This document shows, in pieces, positions 1 to 10,221 of a DNA stretch of 64,000 nucleotides. Made by a program: the position numbers and the translations under genes. Below the pieces are notes generated by a model. The model saw only the letters and a list, made by a program, of their open reading frames with translations. It was not told the origin of the DNA and did no database searches. Origin of the DNA: Anaeramoeba flamelloides (taxonomy: Eukaryota; Metamonada; Anaeramoebidae); assembly GCA_027625915.1 (NCBI GenBank), contig JANTQA010000047.1, positions 20,522,001 to 20,586,000 on the forward strand. The letters are read 5' to 3'. Each line of letters opens with the position of its first letter. The stretch's first letter is position 1.

Positions 1-1110
1 TTTTTTGAATATCAATTGTAACCACAAAGAATTCTTTATTTTTGTAATCATTTTTAAGTTTCTCTAATTCAAAAATTAAATTTAGTCGAGCAATTCTAGT
101 ATCTAATTTTTTTTTAAATCCGAATTGAGATTCTGATACTAGATTCCAAGATTCTTCGATTCCTTTATAAATAAGTTTAAGAAAAAATCTTGCTAATGTG
201 TTATTAATTGATATTGGTCTATAATTTAAAATGAATTCCTTCATCACTGGCTTTGTGTATAAATAAAATATTTCTTTCTTTAATGAAATTTATTATTTCT
301 TCTGTTGGATTATCAATCCAATAATAAAAAGTTTGTTGAATTCTTTTTAAAAATTCAAGATGTTCTTTTTCATTTTTCTTTTTCGGGTCCATTTTATAGA
401 ATTTTATTTTGCCAAAATCTTTAACTGATTTATTTTTTTGATATTTTATTAATTCATAAATCTTTTCTAGAGAAAAAAAAAATCTTTTGTTTCTATAAGT
501 TTCAAGTCTTCAAATTTATTAAAATAATAATCTTTAATTAATTTGATGATTTTAGATTCAGGTTTTTTACTAATCCCTTGACAATAATTAAAATATTTCT
601 TTTCAAAATTTTTGTTATTTAAAATAATTTTTGTTGATGATTTTCTAATTTTATTTATTAATTTCCAATATTTCAAATTAAATTCGAATTCATAATTGAT
701 TTGTTTTATTAATTTATATCATTTATTTGAGTTAATTTTTTTAATTTTATTAATTAATTTTTGGTCCAATAATAAATTTTTAATAAGAATGAATAATTCT
801 TCATTTTCCTTTGTAATATTATAAACTATTCTTTCTTTTTGTAAAAATTGTTTTTTAAATTTTTTGAAATTAATTTTATTTACTTTTTTATCTTGAAAAA
901 AATAATAAATTTTTTTTGAAATAAATCAGGACACCTAACTAAGTATGATTTTTTAATCTCCCATTTTGAACTTATAAAGAATTTATTTCTAATCATATTA
1001 TGATCACTTAAGTCATTATATATACTTCTGGATTGTTGAGGAAATTGAATTTTATTGTTTGTTAATAAAAAATCAATATTGTTATTTTTACGGCTTGGAA
1101 AAAAAAACAT
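1..1110 (-). mobile_element. LINE (non-LTR retrotransposon) fragment, endonuclease + RT, degraded
   Basis: Read on the minus strand, 1110-880 contains NNNIDFLLTNN followed by LSDHNMI, which matches the end of an AP-type endonuclease domain (IDY/F and the catalytic SDH motif). The stretch 880-240 encodes the Lys/Asn-rich linker that normally joins endonuclease and reverse transcriptase. Positions 240-1 encode NYRPISINNTLARFF, then ESQFGFKKKLDTRIARL and FFVVTIDIQ, which are the early fingers/palm blocks of a LINE reverse transcriptase. The catalytic YADD block would lie beyond the left edge. The frame is interrupted by at least one stop near 705 and a frameshift near 235, so this copy is dead. 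The 5' limit (1110-1260) is uncertain because the upstream endonuclease part is not readable. The RT assignment is firm; the clade is not determined. Confidence 0.75.
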
Positions 1111-1529
1111 TTTTTGTCATCTTTACTTTTTCACGAAGTATATTTTTCTTTGTTATTCAATAATAAGGAAAATTTTAAATAACAAAAAAAATAATTGTAA
1201 AAATATTGCATTTGGGGATTTTCAAGTGTATTTCAAATTTGAGAACATTTCAAACTTGTAAAAGTAAATTTAAAAAATATGTAGAACAGCTCTAGAAAAT
1301 AGTGTGAGTTCTGAAAGTTGAAATGGAAATTCTAAAATATTAAAATCAAAATTTAGGCATGATCTAACAAGGTAAAAATTGTGAAAATTGTTGAAATTAT
1401 GAAAATTTCACATTTTTTCTAAAATAAATTCTCCTTGGACAAATATTACTTGGATTACATAACTTATTCAAGGGTGATTTTATCGATTATTTCACTGTTT
1501 TCACCTAAAAACGTAGTCCTTAAAGGCTC

Positions 1530-1790
1530 CAAATAAAACCAAAATTAAATTAAATTTTCAATTGTCAACTCATAAAAAACATTTTTTTATAACTCGCCCT
1601 CCAATTTATTTCTCTTACACACTTTAATTTTGATTTATGTAAAAATTTAAATCAAAAACCAAAAATTACAATTTTTTGAAGATATTAAATTTCCAAAAAA
1701 AAGTCCAAGATTGATCAGTTAGGAACCAAAAAAAGAAGTTTCTCTCACTGATAAATAGTTTTTTTCAAATTTTAGGTAATGTTACACCTT
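1530..1790. repeat. Dispersed old repeat R11, copy 1 (upstream of LRR gene)
   Basis: This stretch (Ccaaataaaaccaa start, 'ataactcgccctccaattt', 'gattgatcagttaggaacc', ending near 'ttttaggtaatgttacacc') is recognisably related to 11890-12110, 20040-20310, 29330-29590 and 37440-37680. In the other copies the shared core is gatcgatcag...aattaacaagtcaccacacc...cagggattgtaaacctt. The copies are strongly diverged, so it is an old family. Class unknown. Here it abuts the leader of the LRR gene and may contribute promoter sequence. Confidence 0.5.
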
Positions 1791-1796
1791 AAATTA

Positions 1797-2069
1797 ACTT
1801 TTTTCATTTTATTTTTTTCTTTTTTTTTCTTTTTTTTTTTTTTTTTTCTTTTTCTCTTTTGTTCAAGCATTTTTTCCTCTTTTCTTTTTTGTTATTTTAT
1901 TTTTTTTTCTTCATTTTTCTCTTTGAATAATTCAATTTTTCGTTTTCGAATAAAACAAAAGAATCAAAAATTGAAAAAAATTAAAAAGAACAAACAAAAC
2001 ATTCAACAAAAACACAAAAAAGTTATTTTTTTGGGTTTTTTTAATAAGCTACAACGTTTGAAATTACAA
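1797..2069 (+). promoter_or_regulatory. T-rich to A-rich leader of the LRR gene
   Basis: A long pyrimidine stretch (about 1797-1925) switches to an A-rich stretch with AAC/CAA runs (about 1940-2069) just before the preferred ATG at 2070. The same T-then-A layout precedes the membrane-protein genes (15570-15683, 31745-31858), and a poly-T tract directly precedes the A2M gene. This layout argues that the in-frame Phe-rich extension from 1779 is untranslated leader, not a signal peptide. Confidence 0.5.
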
Positions 2070-5000
2070 ATGAACCGAAGGAAAAGTTACCTAAAAGAAG
2101 AAGAATTCAAAAAAGTAATGCAAAGGTTATTCTTAAATGATCAAGACCTTACTGAATTGGATCTTTCTTGGAATAAAATTGTAGCCAAGGAAATCAAGGC
2201 TTTAACTGAATCCTTGAAAGTCAACCAAACCCTTACCTACTTGGATCTTTCTAGTAATCAAATTGGGGCCGAGGGAATACAAGTTTTATGTGAATCTTTA
2301 AAAGTAAACCAAACCCTTACTGACTTGAGTCTTTCTGAAAATGGAATTGTAGACGAGGGAATGAAAGCTTTAAGTGAAGCCTTAAAAGCCAACCAAACCC
2401 TTACAAACATGAGTCTTTACTATAATCAAATTGGTCGCCAAGGAATGCAAGCATTAAGTGAATCCTTGAAAGTCAACCAAACCCTTACCTACTTGGATCT
2501 TTCTAGGAATCAAATTGGTCGCCAAGGAATGCAAGCTTTATCTGAATCTTTAAAAGCCAACCAAAGCCTTGCCAACTTGGACCTTTCTGAGAATGAAATT
2601 GGAGCAGAAGGAATACAACCACTAATTGAAGTCTTAAAAGTCAACCAAACCCTTATCAACTTGAACCTTTCTTGGAATGTACTTGGAACCAAGGGAATGG
2701 AAGCACTAAGTGAATTTTTAAAAGTCAACCAAAGCCTTACCAAGTTGAGCCTACGTGGTAATGAAATTGGTGACGAGGGAATGAAAGCTTTTTGTGAATC
2801 CTTAAAAGTCAACCGAACGCTTACCAACTTGGGTCTTAATGAGAATGGAATTGGAGCCGAAGGAACAGAGCCACTATGTGAGGCCCTAAAAGTCAACCAA
2901 GCCCTTGTCAACTTGAATCTACGTGATAATGTAATTGGAGACAAGGGAATGGAAGCACTAAGTGAATCCCTAAAAGTCAACCAAGCCCTTGCCAACTTGA
3001 ATCTACGTGATAATGAAATTGGAGTCGAGGGAATGAAAGCTTTAAATGAAGCTCTAAAAGCCAACCAAACCCTTACCAACTTGAATCTTTCTGAGAATGA
3101 AATTGAATCCGAGGGAATGAAAGCACTATGCGAAGCCCTAAAAGTAAACCAAACCCTTATCTATCTGGATCTACGTGGTAATGAAATTGGTGCCCAGGCA
3201 ATGAAAGCTTTATGTGAATCTTTAAAAGCCAACCAAACTCTTACCAACTTGGACCTTTCTGATAATGAAATTGGAGCCAAGGGAATTCAAGCATTAAGTG
3301 AAGCCCTAAAAGTCAACCAAACCCTTACCAACTTGAATCTTGATTATAATCAAATTAGATCCAAGGGAATGAAAGCACTGAGTGAAGCCTTAAAAGTAAA
3401 CCAAAGCCTTATCAGCCTGGATATTATTGGCAATCAAATTGGTTCCAAGGGAGCAAAATATCTAAGCCATGCCATAAAGGTAAACCAAACCTTAACCCAA
3501 TTGAATCTTGGGAAGAATGAAATAGAATATTATGACAATAAAGAAGATCAAGAAGTTATTGAATTTAATCTTCAAGAATTTATACAATCCTTAAAAATCA
3601 ATAAATCTATTATCAATCTAAATATTCCAAGAAATGAACTTAATTCAAACAAAATAGATAATTTAATTGAAAGAAATCTCAATTTTCAAACAAAGTTAAC
3701 CAACTCAGTTAAAGTTGGAAATTTGCAATTATTCCAAGAATTAATTCAAATTGAAAAAATACCCTTAATATACCAACAACTCGATGATGATATAGATAAC
3801 TTATTTATCCAAAATAACCAAGAGCAAAATACAATTTTCCATACAGCCATTTTTCATCATCAACTTGAAATTTTATTTTATTTATTATTTACAAATAATG
3901 AAAAAACTGATCAAGAAATTATTTCAAAAAGAAATTTTTTATTGAATTTCAAAAATTTTAAATCAAACAAAAGTGTAATTGATTTGTTAAATCCAAATGA
4001 AATTTTAATTCAAGATTTTAAAAATTATTATAATCAATTTATTTCATCATCTTCTTTTTCTTCATATTCATCATATTCATCATCTTCTTCTTTGATTTCT
4101 TCTAATTTCAATAATAATGAAAAATCAAATAATTTCCCAAATAAATTAATTGCAGAAAAAGAAATAATATTGATGAGAATTGGTAAAGAATGGAAAACAA
4201 TCAAAAATGAATTCCAAAATGAATTAACTAAAAAACAAAAACAATTATTTATAAAATGGTTATATTGTCCTGTTTCATTGAAATTTCAAGAAAAGCAAAT
4301 AATTCTTGAAGTTTTCAAATTGTTAAATATCAACCAAAATGAGAAACAAACTTTATTTTCAAATGAAAAATTATTAAATGATTTCCAAAATTATATCAAG
4401 AAATATGCAAATTCTGAAAAAAAAATATTTCAAATCAACTTAAAAAAAAAAAAAAAGAAGAAGAAGACAAAGACTACGATGAAGAATAAGAATGAAAATA
4501 AAAATGATAATTTCAAAATCAAATCAATTCAAATCAATAAATTTATTCTTTGTTTAAGATCAAATTTATTTCGAGATCTAATTTTTCAGACTTTTCCATA
4601 TCAATTAGAAATTGAAAAAGTAAAGGAAAAAAAAAAAATTGAAAAAGAAAAAGAAATTAAAAAGAAAAAAGAAAAGGAAACGGAAATGGAAAAGGTAAGC
4701 GTAAAAGAAAAGATCAAAAACGAAAAAGAAAAAAGAAAAGTAAATCAAACGATCAATCAAGTTACTGATTATTTCACTTCAATTCCTGAATTTTATCCAT
4801 TTTTTCTCGCAGAATTATATAATTTAAATATGACTCGATTTGCTTTTACTTTTGATTTTGAAAACAAAAACTACAATAAAAATAATAACAACAATAACAA
4901 TATACAAGATATTAATACTAACAATAATAATCAGAAAAATATTAATACTAGCAACAATAATAATAAACCAACAACAAATAATAATAATAAACCAACAAGA

Positions 5001-5207
5001 ACAAATAACAATCAAAAATCATCAGAACAATTAATTTTAACAATTACAAAAGCAAAAAGTATTTTAAAAACTTATAATCAAAATAATCTCAATAATTTAA
5101 TCAATTTCTATTTAGAAACAGATGTTTCTGGCTTCTATCAAACAAATCCACTTTTATTCATTTCTAATTTATTTCATTTCTCTCAAAAAAAAATAAAAAA
5201 AATATAA
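2070..5207 (+). CDS. LRR (28-residue, RI-type) protein with ankyrin-like and BTB-like C-terminal region
   Basis: The product is 1045 residues from the ATG at 2070. An in-frame ATG at 1779 would add 97 Phe/Lys-rich residues that look like translated leader. Residues 27-474 are sixteen consecutive 28-residue leucine-rich repeats of the ribonuclease-inhibitor/NLR type (LTNLNLSENEIGAEGMKAL pattern), followed by about two degenerate repeats. Near 541-610 a helix-rich stretch with FHTAIFHHQLEILFYLLF resembles an ankyrin repeat. The C-terminal part contains INKFILCLRSNLFRDLI and VTDYFTSIPEFYPFFLAELY, which look like the two halves of a BTB/POZ domain separated by a Lys/Glu-rich insert; Ser- and Asn-rich low-complexity tracts lie around them. 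No NACHT or other ATPase is seen. Probably a cytoplasmic scaffold or ubiquitin-ligase adaptor; partner unknown. The LRR assignment is very sure, the BTB part moderate. Confidence 0.85.
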   Translation: MNRRKSYLKEEEFKKVMQRLFLNDQDLTELDLSWNKIVAKEIKALTESLKVNQTLTYLDLSSNQIGAEGIQVLCESLKVNQTLTDLSLSENGIVDEGMKALSEALKANQTLTNMSLYYNQIGRQGMQALSESLKVNQTLTYLDLSRNQIGRQGMQALSESLKANQSLANLDLSENEIGAEGIQPLIEVLKVNQTLINLNLSWNVLGTKGMEALSEFLKVNQSLTKLSLRGNEIGDEGMKAFCESLKVNRTLTNLGLNENGIGAEGTEPLCEALKVNQALVNLNLRDNVIGDKGMEALSESLKVNQALANLNLRDNEIGVEGMKALNEALKANQTLTNLNLSENEIESEGMKALCEALKVNQTLIYLDLRGNEIGAQAMKALCESLKANQTLTNLDLSDNEIGAKGIQALSEALKVNQTLTNLNLDYNQIRSKGMKALSEALKVNQSLISLDIIGNQIGSKGAKYLSHAIKVNQTLTQLNLGKNEIEYYDNKEDQEVIEFNLQEFIQSLKINKSIINLNIPRNELNSNKIDNLIERNLNFQTKLTNSVKVGNLQLFQELIQIEKIPLIYQQLDDDIDNLFIQNNQEQNTIFHTAIFHHQLEILFYLLFTNNEKTDQEIISKRNFLLNFKNFKSNKSVIDLLNPNEILIQDFKNYYNQFISSSSFSSYSSYSSSSSLISSNFNNNEKSNNFPNKLIAEKEIILMRIGKEWKTIKNEFQNELTKKQKQLFIKWLYCPVSLKFQEKQIILEVFKLLNINQNEKQTLFSNEKLLNDFQNYIKKYANSEKKIFQINLKKKKKKKKTKTTMKNKNENKNDNFKIKSIQINKFILCLRSNLFRDLIFQTFPYQLEIEKVKEKKKIEKEKEIKKKKEKETEMEKVSVKEKIKNEKEKRKVNQTINQVTDYFTSIPEFYPFFLAELYNLNMTRFAFTFDFENKNYNKNNNNNNNIQDINTNNNNQKNINTSNNNNKPTTNNNNKPTRTNNNQKSSEQLILTITKAKSILKTYNQNNLNNLINFYLETDVSGFYQTNPLLFISNLFHFSQKKIKKI
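2148..3491 (+). repeat. 84-bp tandem repeat encoding the LRR block
   Basis: Sixteen units of 84 bp in frame, each with a near-constant core such as aaagtcaaccaaaccctt. Units are far more alike at DNA level than needed by the protein pattern, and the block is visibly richer in G+C than the rest of the gene, which suggests ongoing unit homogenisation. Confidence 0.85.
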
Positions 5208-5590
5208 ATAATGACAAATTTTAAAAGAAAATAAAAGAAAAGAAAAAATGAAGTTAATGATAATAAACCATGAAAATTATTTGAACCATAATTTTATTTC
5301 AATTCTCATTTATATATCTAAAATTACTAATTTAAAATGAATCAACATGTTTATAATTAGTTTATCATTACTTTTAAATGAGACGAATATTAATTTAAAT
5401 ATAATTCTTATTATCTTCTATTTTATGTTATTTCTTTTCTAATTTTTGATCTTGTTTTTTGATATTTTTTCTTTCAATTTTAATCATAAATAAATATTTT
5501 TTCCCAAATTTAGAGATCTTTTCTATTTCCTATTTTTAATTTTTAAATTTTGTTTTAAAATTGAAATATATCCAAATTATTATTCTTTAA

Positions 5591-5783
5591 CAGTTAGCTA
5601 CTCTTAAGGAACAAACTTTCAACGAAATTTAAGGCACAAGAAAAATCTCAAATTAAGGCACAAAATTCAGATTCTAATAAAATAATTTGTCTAAAACAAA
5701 TTCCAAATTTTGTGCTTTAATTTGAGATTTTTTTGGACCTTTATTTTCGTTTAAAGTTTGTGTCATAAATTTGAAACTGACTG
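5591..5783. mobile_element. MITE family CAGTCAGTTTCAC, copy 1
   Basis: About 193 bp. Right end reads gaaactgactg followed by TA; left end cagttagcta is a degenerate match to the family terminus CAGTCAGTTTCAC. The interior carries the family words aaggcacaaa and aatttgagattttttt in inverted arrangement. Related copies lie at 13414-13593, 22095-22264, 35597-36483 and 36529-36722. TA flanks and CAGT termini suggest a Tc1/mariner-type origin. Confidence 0.7.
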
Positions 5784-6445
5784 TAAAAATATAATGAAAA
5801 ATAAAATTAGATCATCTAAACTAATTTCGAAAAATAAGGGCCCAGTTTTTCAAATTATACTCACTAAACTAATTATATGAGGAACCCTGTAAATAATCAT
5901 CAATAAACTAGAAGTTGATGGATAATCATCAGAAGATTAAATACTAACAAGGTGTCGTCTTTAAAAATTTTTATACGTTGAAAAAAATCTATTTTATTTT
6001 TTGTACAAAAATATGGCTAAAAAAATCATCCAAAATTTTACAACATCTGGATATTATCGATTTTTTTTTCGGTTGTAAGAGTAATTTGATTGAGAATTAA
6101 ATTGAAATTTTTCATCATGTAAAAATATTAAATGTAAATCAGTGAAGATATATTGACATCTGAAACTATTTGATTGAAGAAACTAACAAACAAAAAAAAA
6201 TCAAATTGTCATCTGATTGTTTGAAAAATTTTTTTATTTTCTTCCAATTTTTCAGTCAAAAGTTTGGTTAATAAATTATGAAGTAGAAAATTTTATTTAA
6301 ATTACATCATTAATCAACTGCCCAACATCATATTGAAATCCAATAATTCTAGAACGAGATCTCGAAATTTGGGCCCCTATTTTTTGAATTTAGTTTATAT
6401 ATAAATCAAATTTATTGATTCTCAGGTAAACAATAATTCAATTTT

Positions 6446-6450
<5 letters not shown>

Positions 6451-6479
<29 letters not shown>

Positions 6480-6480
6480 A
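6451..6480. repeat. (CT)n microsatellite
   Basis: Pure CT dinucleotide array, with imperfect CT-rich sequence continuing to about 6560. Confidence 0.9.
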
Positions 6481-7044
6481 TTATATCTCTCTCTCATATA
6501 TTTTCCTTTCTCTCATTATCTCCTTTCTTTCTCTCTCTTTCCTACTCTCTCTTATATTTTCCTTGTATAAAATTAAAAATTAATTATTCAATTTTTGAAT
6601 TCTAAATTTTGAAAATTTTTTTAGTTATTAAATTAATACTTTAAATAATTTAATAAATTTTTTTTGAAAATATATTTTTCAATCGTAAATTTTGATTATT
6701 GATAATCAATATTCTCAATTTGTTTACAAAATACAAAATATTTTCAATTTAATTATTTTCATTTTTGAAATAAACTAAAATTCAAAATTTTTAACACAGT
6801 ATAAACATATTTAAATAATCAAAATATTACTAACTTTTTATTTAAATTTTGAAATAATTAATATTTTAAAAACAATAAAAATCATTTTTCCATCTATTAG
6901 GATTTTGTTTTTCTTTTGATTTTTTAAATTATTTAACGTGTTAAAGTTTGATCAAAATTATTTTCGAAAAATTGATATTCTGTTAACGTTGGGTTCTTAA
7001 AAATAGATAAACTCAAATCAAATTATGTTGGTGATTTCTAAATA

Positions 7045-7766
7045 AACTCTGTTTTAGTCAAAGGTGCCCAATGTTTTTTTCAAATAATAATTATTTTATA
7101 TAATTGGCCTTTGAAGAACGAATAAGAAATAAACAGAATAATACACATCAAAGAATTGTTGATATATGTTTGAAAGAAAACTAATTTATTAATAAATTTT
7201 CAAAAAAATTGAAAAACTCAAATTCTTTGGGCATATTCAAAAAAATTGAGAAAAAAAACAAAGTTCGTTTTGAACTTCTACTGATATTTGAATAATAAAT
7301 AAGAAAACATTTTTCACTTCATTTTTCAGACTTTTTTTTTTATAAACCAAGTCTCCAAACGAAGTTTGTTGGTATTTGTGGTCTCTATTTGGAAAAGGAA
7401 AAGAAAACGAAGTGAAAATTTTTTACCATTCATTATATACAAACATCAAGATCAAAGATCTTCAGAGAATTCCAATAGAAATCAATATGATTTCTCAACA
7501 ATAATTTCCATGGTTTCAATAATCTTAGAATAACACTTTTTTACCAAGTGATTATTGATCTTGTAATAAAAAAAATTTTTGCAACTGAATTAGGTTTTAA
7601 AAAAAAAATCGAAAAAAAAAAAAAATGTGTAAAAACAAAAATGTAAAAAAATGATTTCAATTTTGAAAATTTCCAAAATAAATTTTTTCATCTAATATCT
7701 ATGCAAACCCTTTAAACGGATGTATTTTACCCATTCCAACTGGGCACCTTTGACTTAAAAATAGTT
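7045..7766. mobile_element. TIR element family AACT..TCAGTCAAAGG, copy 1
   Basis: About 722 bp flanked by TA on both sides. Left end AACTCTGTTTTAGTCAAAGG and right end (reverse complement) AACTATTTTTAAGTCAAAGG are terminal inverted repeats, both continuing into gtgccca. It splits an old repeat (R12) whose halves resume at its edges, confirming insertion. It is in the opposite orientation to the copy at 9522-10221. No ORF of note; non-autonomous. Confidence 0.75.
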
Positions 7767-8526
7767 TATGTGATTAATCAATGGTCCTTAGAAAATTTCT
7801 ACAAATTTAACTATATTCATTTTTTTGAATTGCTCTTATCAAAATTTAATACATATCTCAATATATTAATATTGATAATTATTTTTTTTTTTTTTGTTTT
7901 GTTAGTATTGTAATTTTGAAAAAAATGTTAATATTTCAAACAATGAATGAGTTTTAATTTGGTATTTTTTTCTAGGATTGATTCAAATAGATTTTTTATT
8001 TTTCAAAAATTGAATTTTAATGTGTTCAAAATTATGAATTAAGGTTGAGGATAATTTTAATCTTTGAAGAAAAAATTTTCAGATTTTGGATAACTTTTCT
8101 CAAAATATAATTTTGAAATCTGATTATGTATAAATCTCAAATTCACAAAATTTTGAAAATTTAAATAGTTTTTACGGATTTCCTGAGATAATTTACTTAA
8201 GATATCAGTACTCTACTACAATGAGACAAAATTTTAATAAACGATATTGATGTGATTCTTAAATTACAAATTTAGTAGACGTCAAAATTCAAGTTTCAAT
8301 AAATTCTTATTGACACATAAAAACAAAATTGAAAATTTTTTATGTGAGATCAATTTTTTTTTTCCCATTTTTTCTTAAAAATTAAACAGATAAAATAATC
8401 TTATTTCTCACATTATAATGACTTTTAATCCTGTTTATTACCATTTTCAATCATTATTAAACACTAACAAGTCTTTATTACTAGAAATATTAATCTAATA
8501 GATAGTTGAAAATAATATAACATATA

Positions 8527-9097
8527 AACTCTTTTTCAGTCAAAGGGGCGCAGTTTTATTGAAGAAATGGAAGACATTCTATGAGTTTAATTCAATTACT
8601 CTTATCAAACTAAAATTTTCAATTTTTCAGATCAAAATCATTTTTTCTCATTTTATAAAAATTTGTTTTTTTTGTTTTTTGCTTTTTGCTTTTTTTTTTT
8701 TTTTTTTTTCTTTTCTTTTTTATGTTTTTTTTTAAAAATTAAATTTGAAAAAAAAAATGTTTGAAAAACGAAATAAACATTAAGAAAAAGTTAAACTTTG
8801 TCTGTTCTTTTAAAATTCATACATTTACAAGTAAAAAATCTTATTATCAATGATTTTAATTTCCTAAAGAAATTGAGAATTTTGCACGAGACGTTTCAAT
8901 GAATGCGGCACAAAAAATTTTTTAACATTTTTTTTTTTTTGAAATTTATGGTTCGTTCAGGGTTTTCTTTTATAATTATGGACTCTTATAAGAAGTTTAT
9001 TATTTCTCGTATTTCTAAACAATCTAAGTTTGGTTGATTCTTAAAAATAAAGTGAGTTCTTCATTTTTGGCTGGGCCCCTTTAAGTGAAATGGAGTT
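8527..9097. mobile_element. TIR element family AACT..TCAGTCAAAGG, copy 2
   Basis: About 571 bp, TA flanks, termini AACTCTTTTTCAGTCAAAGG and (reverse complement) AACTCCATTTCACTTAAAGG, each followed by GGC(G/C)CAG. The interior differs from copies 1 and 3, so it is a subfamily sharing termini. No coding capacity. Confidence 0.7.
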
Positions 9098-9521
9098 TAG
9101 TATAATGATTTATTTAACAAAATATTTTGATACAATTAATTTTAAAATAATTTGAAAAACAATATTTAAATTTAATCTAAATAAAATTATCAAAAACTTT
9201 TTTAGTTCAAATATTATCAAGATATTGGACTCGGTATATTCCAATGAGATGATTTCATCATCAATAATATCTTCTCTTATTTCACAAATTCTTTATTATA
9301 AATAATATCATTAACAAATCAATGTTAAATGTTTTTTAAATGATTAAATTTTAATAATTAAAGAGAAATAAATTCAATAAATACAAAATTAATAATAATA
9401 TATCAAATAATAGTTCAATTTCAATTAAAACCCAATAAATATAAAATTGAAATCTTATAAGATTCATTAAAGAGTTAAATATTCAGAGACTTTTTTTAGA
9501 AAAAATTTCATATATAGTATA

Positions 9522-10221
9522 AACTATGATTCAGTCAAGAGGTACCCAGTTGTAATGGGTGAAATACATGTGTTTAAAGGGTTTGCATAGATATTAAAAG
9601 AAAAAATTTTTTTCGGAAAGTTTCAAAATTGAAATCATTTTTTCACATTTTTGTTATTTTTTTTTCTATTTTTTTTTTTACCTAATTCAGTTGTAAAAAA
9701 TTTTTTTTTATTACAAGATCAATAGTCATTTCGTAAATATGTGTTATTCTAAGATTATTGAAACCATGGAAATTATTGTTGAGAAATCATATTTATTTCT
9801 ATTGGAATTTTCTGAAGATCTTTAAATCCTGATATTTGATTACATAAATGTGAAAAAAATTTCATTTCATTTTTATTTCCTTTTCCAAATAGAGACCACA
9901 AATACCAACACACTTCGTTTGGAGACTTGGTTTATAAAAGAAAAGTAAGGAAAATGAAGTGAAAAATGTTTCTTATTTATTATTCTAATAAATGCAGAAG
10001 TTCAAAACGAACTTTGTTGTTTTTCTCAATATGGCCTTTAGAATTTGAGTTTTTCAATTTTTTTGAAAATTTATTGATTTATTAGTTTTCTTTCAGACGT
10101 ATATCAACAATTATTTGATGTATATTATTGGGTTTATTTTTTATTTGTTCTTCAATGGTCAATTATAAAAAATAATTGATATTTGAAAAAACCCTTGGTC
10201 TACTTTGACTGAAACAAAGTT
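9522..10221. mobile_element. TIR element family AACT..TCAGTCAAAGG, copy 3 (inverted relative to copy 1)
   Basis: About 700 bp with TA flanks. Left end AACTATGATTCAGTCAAG, right end (reverse complement) AACTTTGTTTCAGTCAAAG. The interior matches copy 1 read in reverse, including a shared ggtttgcatagatatt block and the 'gagaccacaaatacc' block. Confidence 0.75.

Larger units (their letters stand above)
5208..7044. other. Intergenic, one MITE, a CT microsatellite and part of old repeat R12
   Basis: No coding region is supported. It contains the TA-type MITE at 5591-5783, a (CT)n tract at about 6451-6480 with further CT-rich sequence to about 6560, and from about 6820 the left part of old dispersed repeat R12 (related to 12130-12660 and 19150-19690), which resumes after the element at 7045-7766. 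Confidence 0.6.

Noticed and set aside
1779-2069. Phe-rich N-terminal extension of the LRR protein as a signal peptide
   Set aside because: It translates a poly-T then A-rich leader that also precedes other genes; composition, not a cleavable signal.
2510-3079. 189-codon minus-strand ORF opposite the LRR block
   Set aside because: Periodic mirror of the 84-bp repeats; antisense shadow without its own signals.
2148-3491. Regular repeats as a possible CRISPR-like array
   Set aside because: 84-bp units are in frame, encode LRRs and lack variable spacers.
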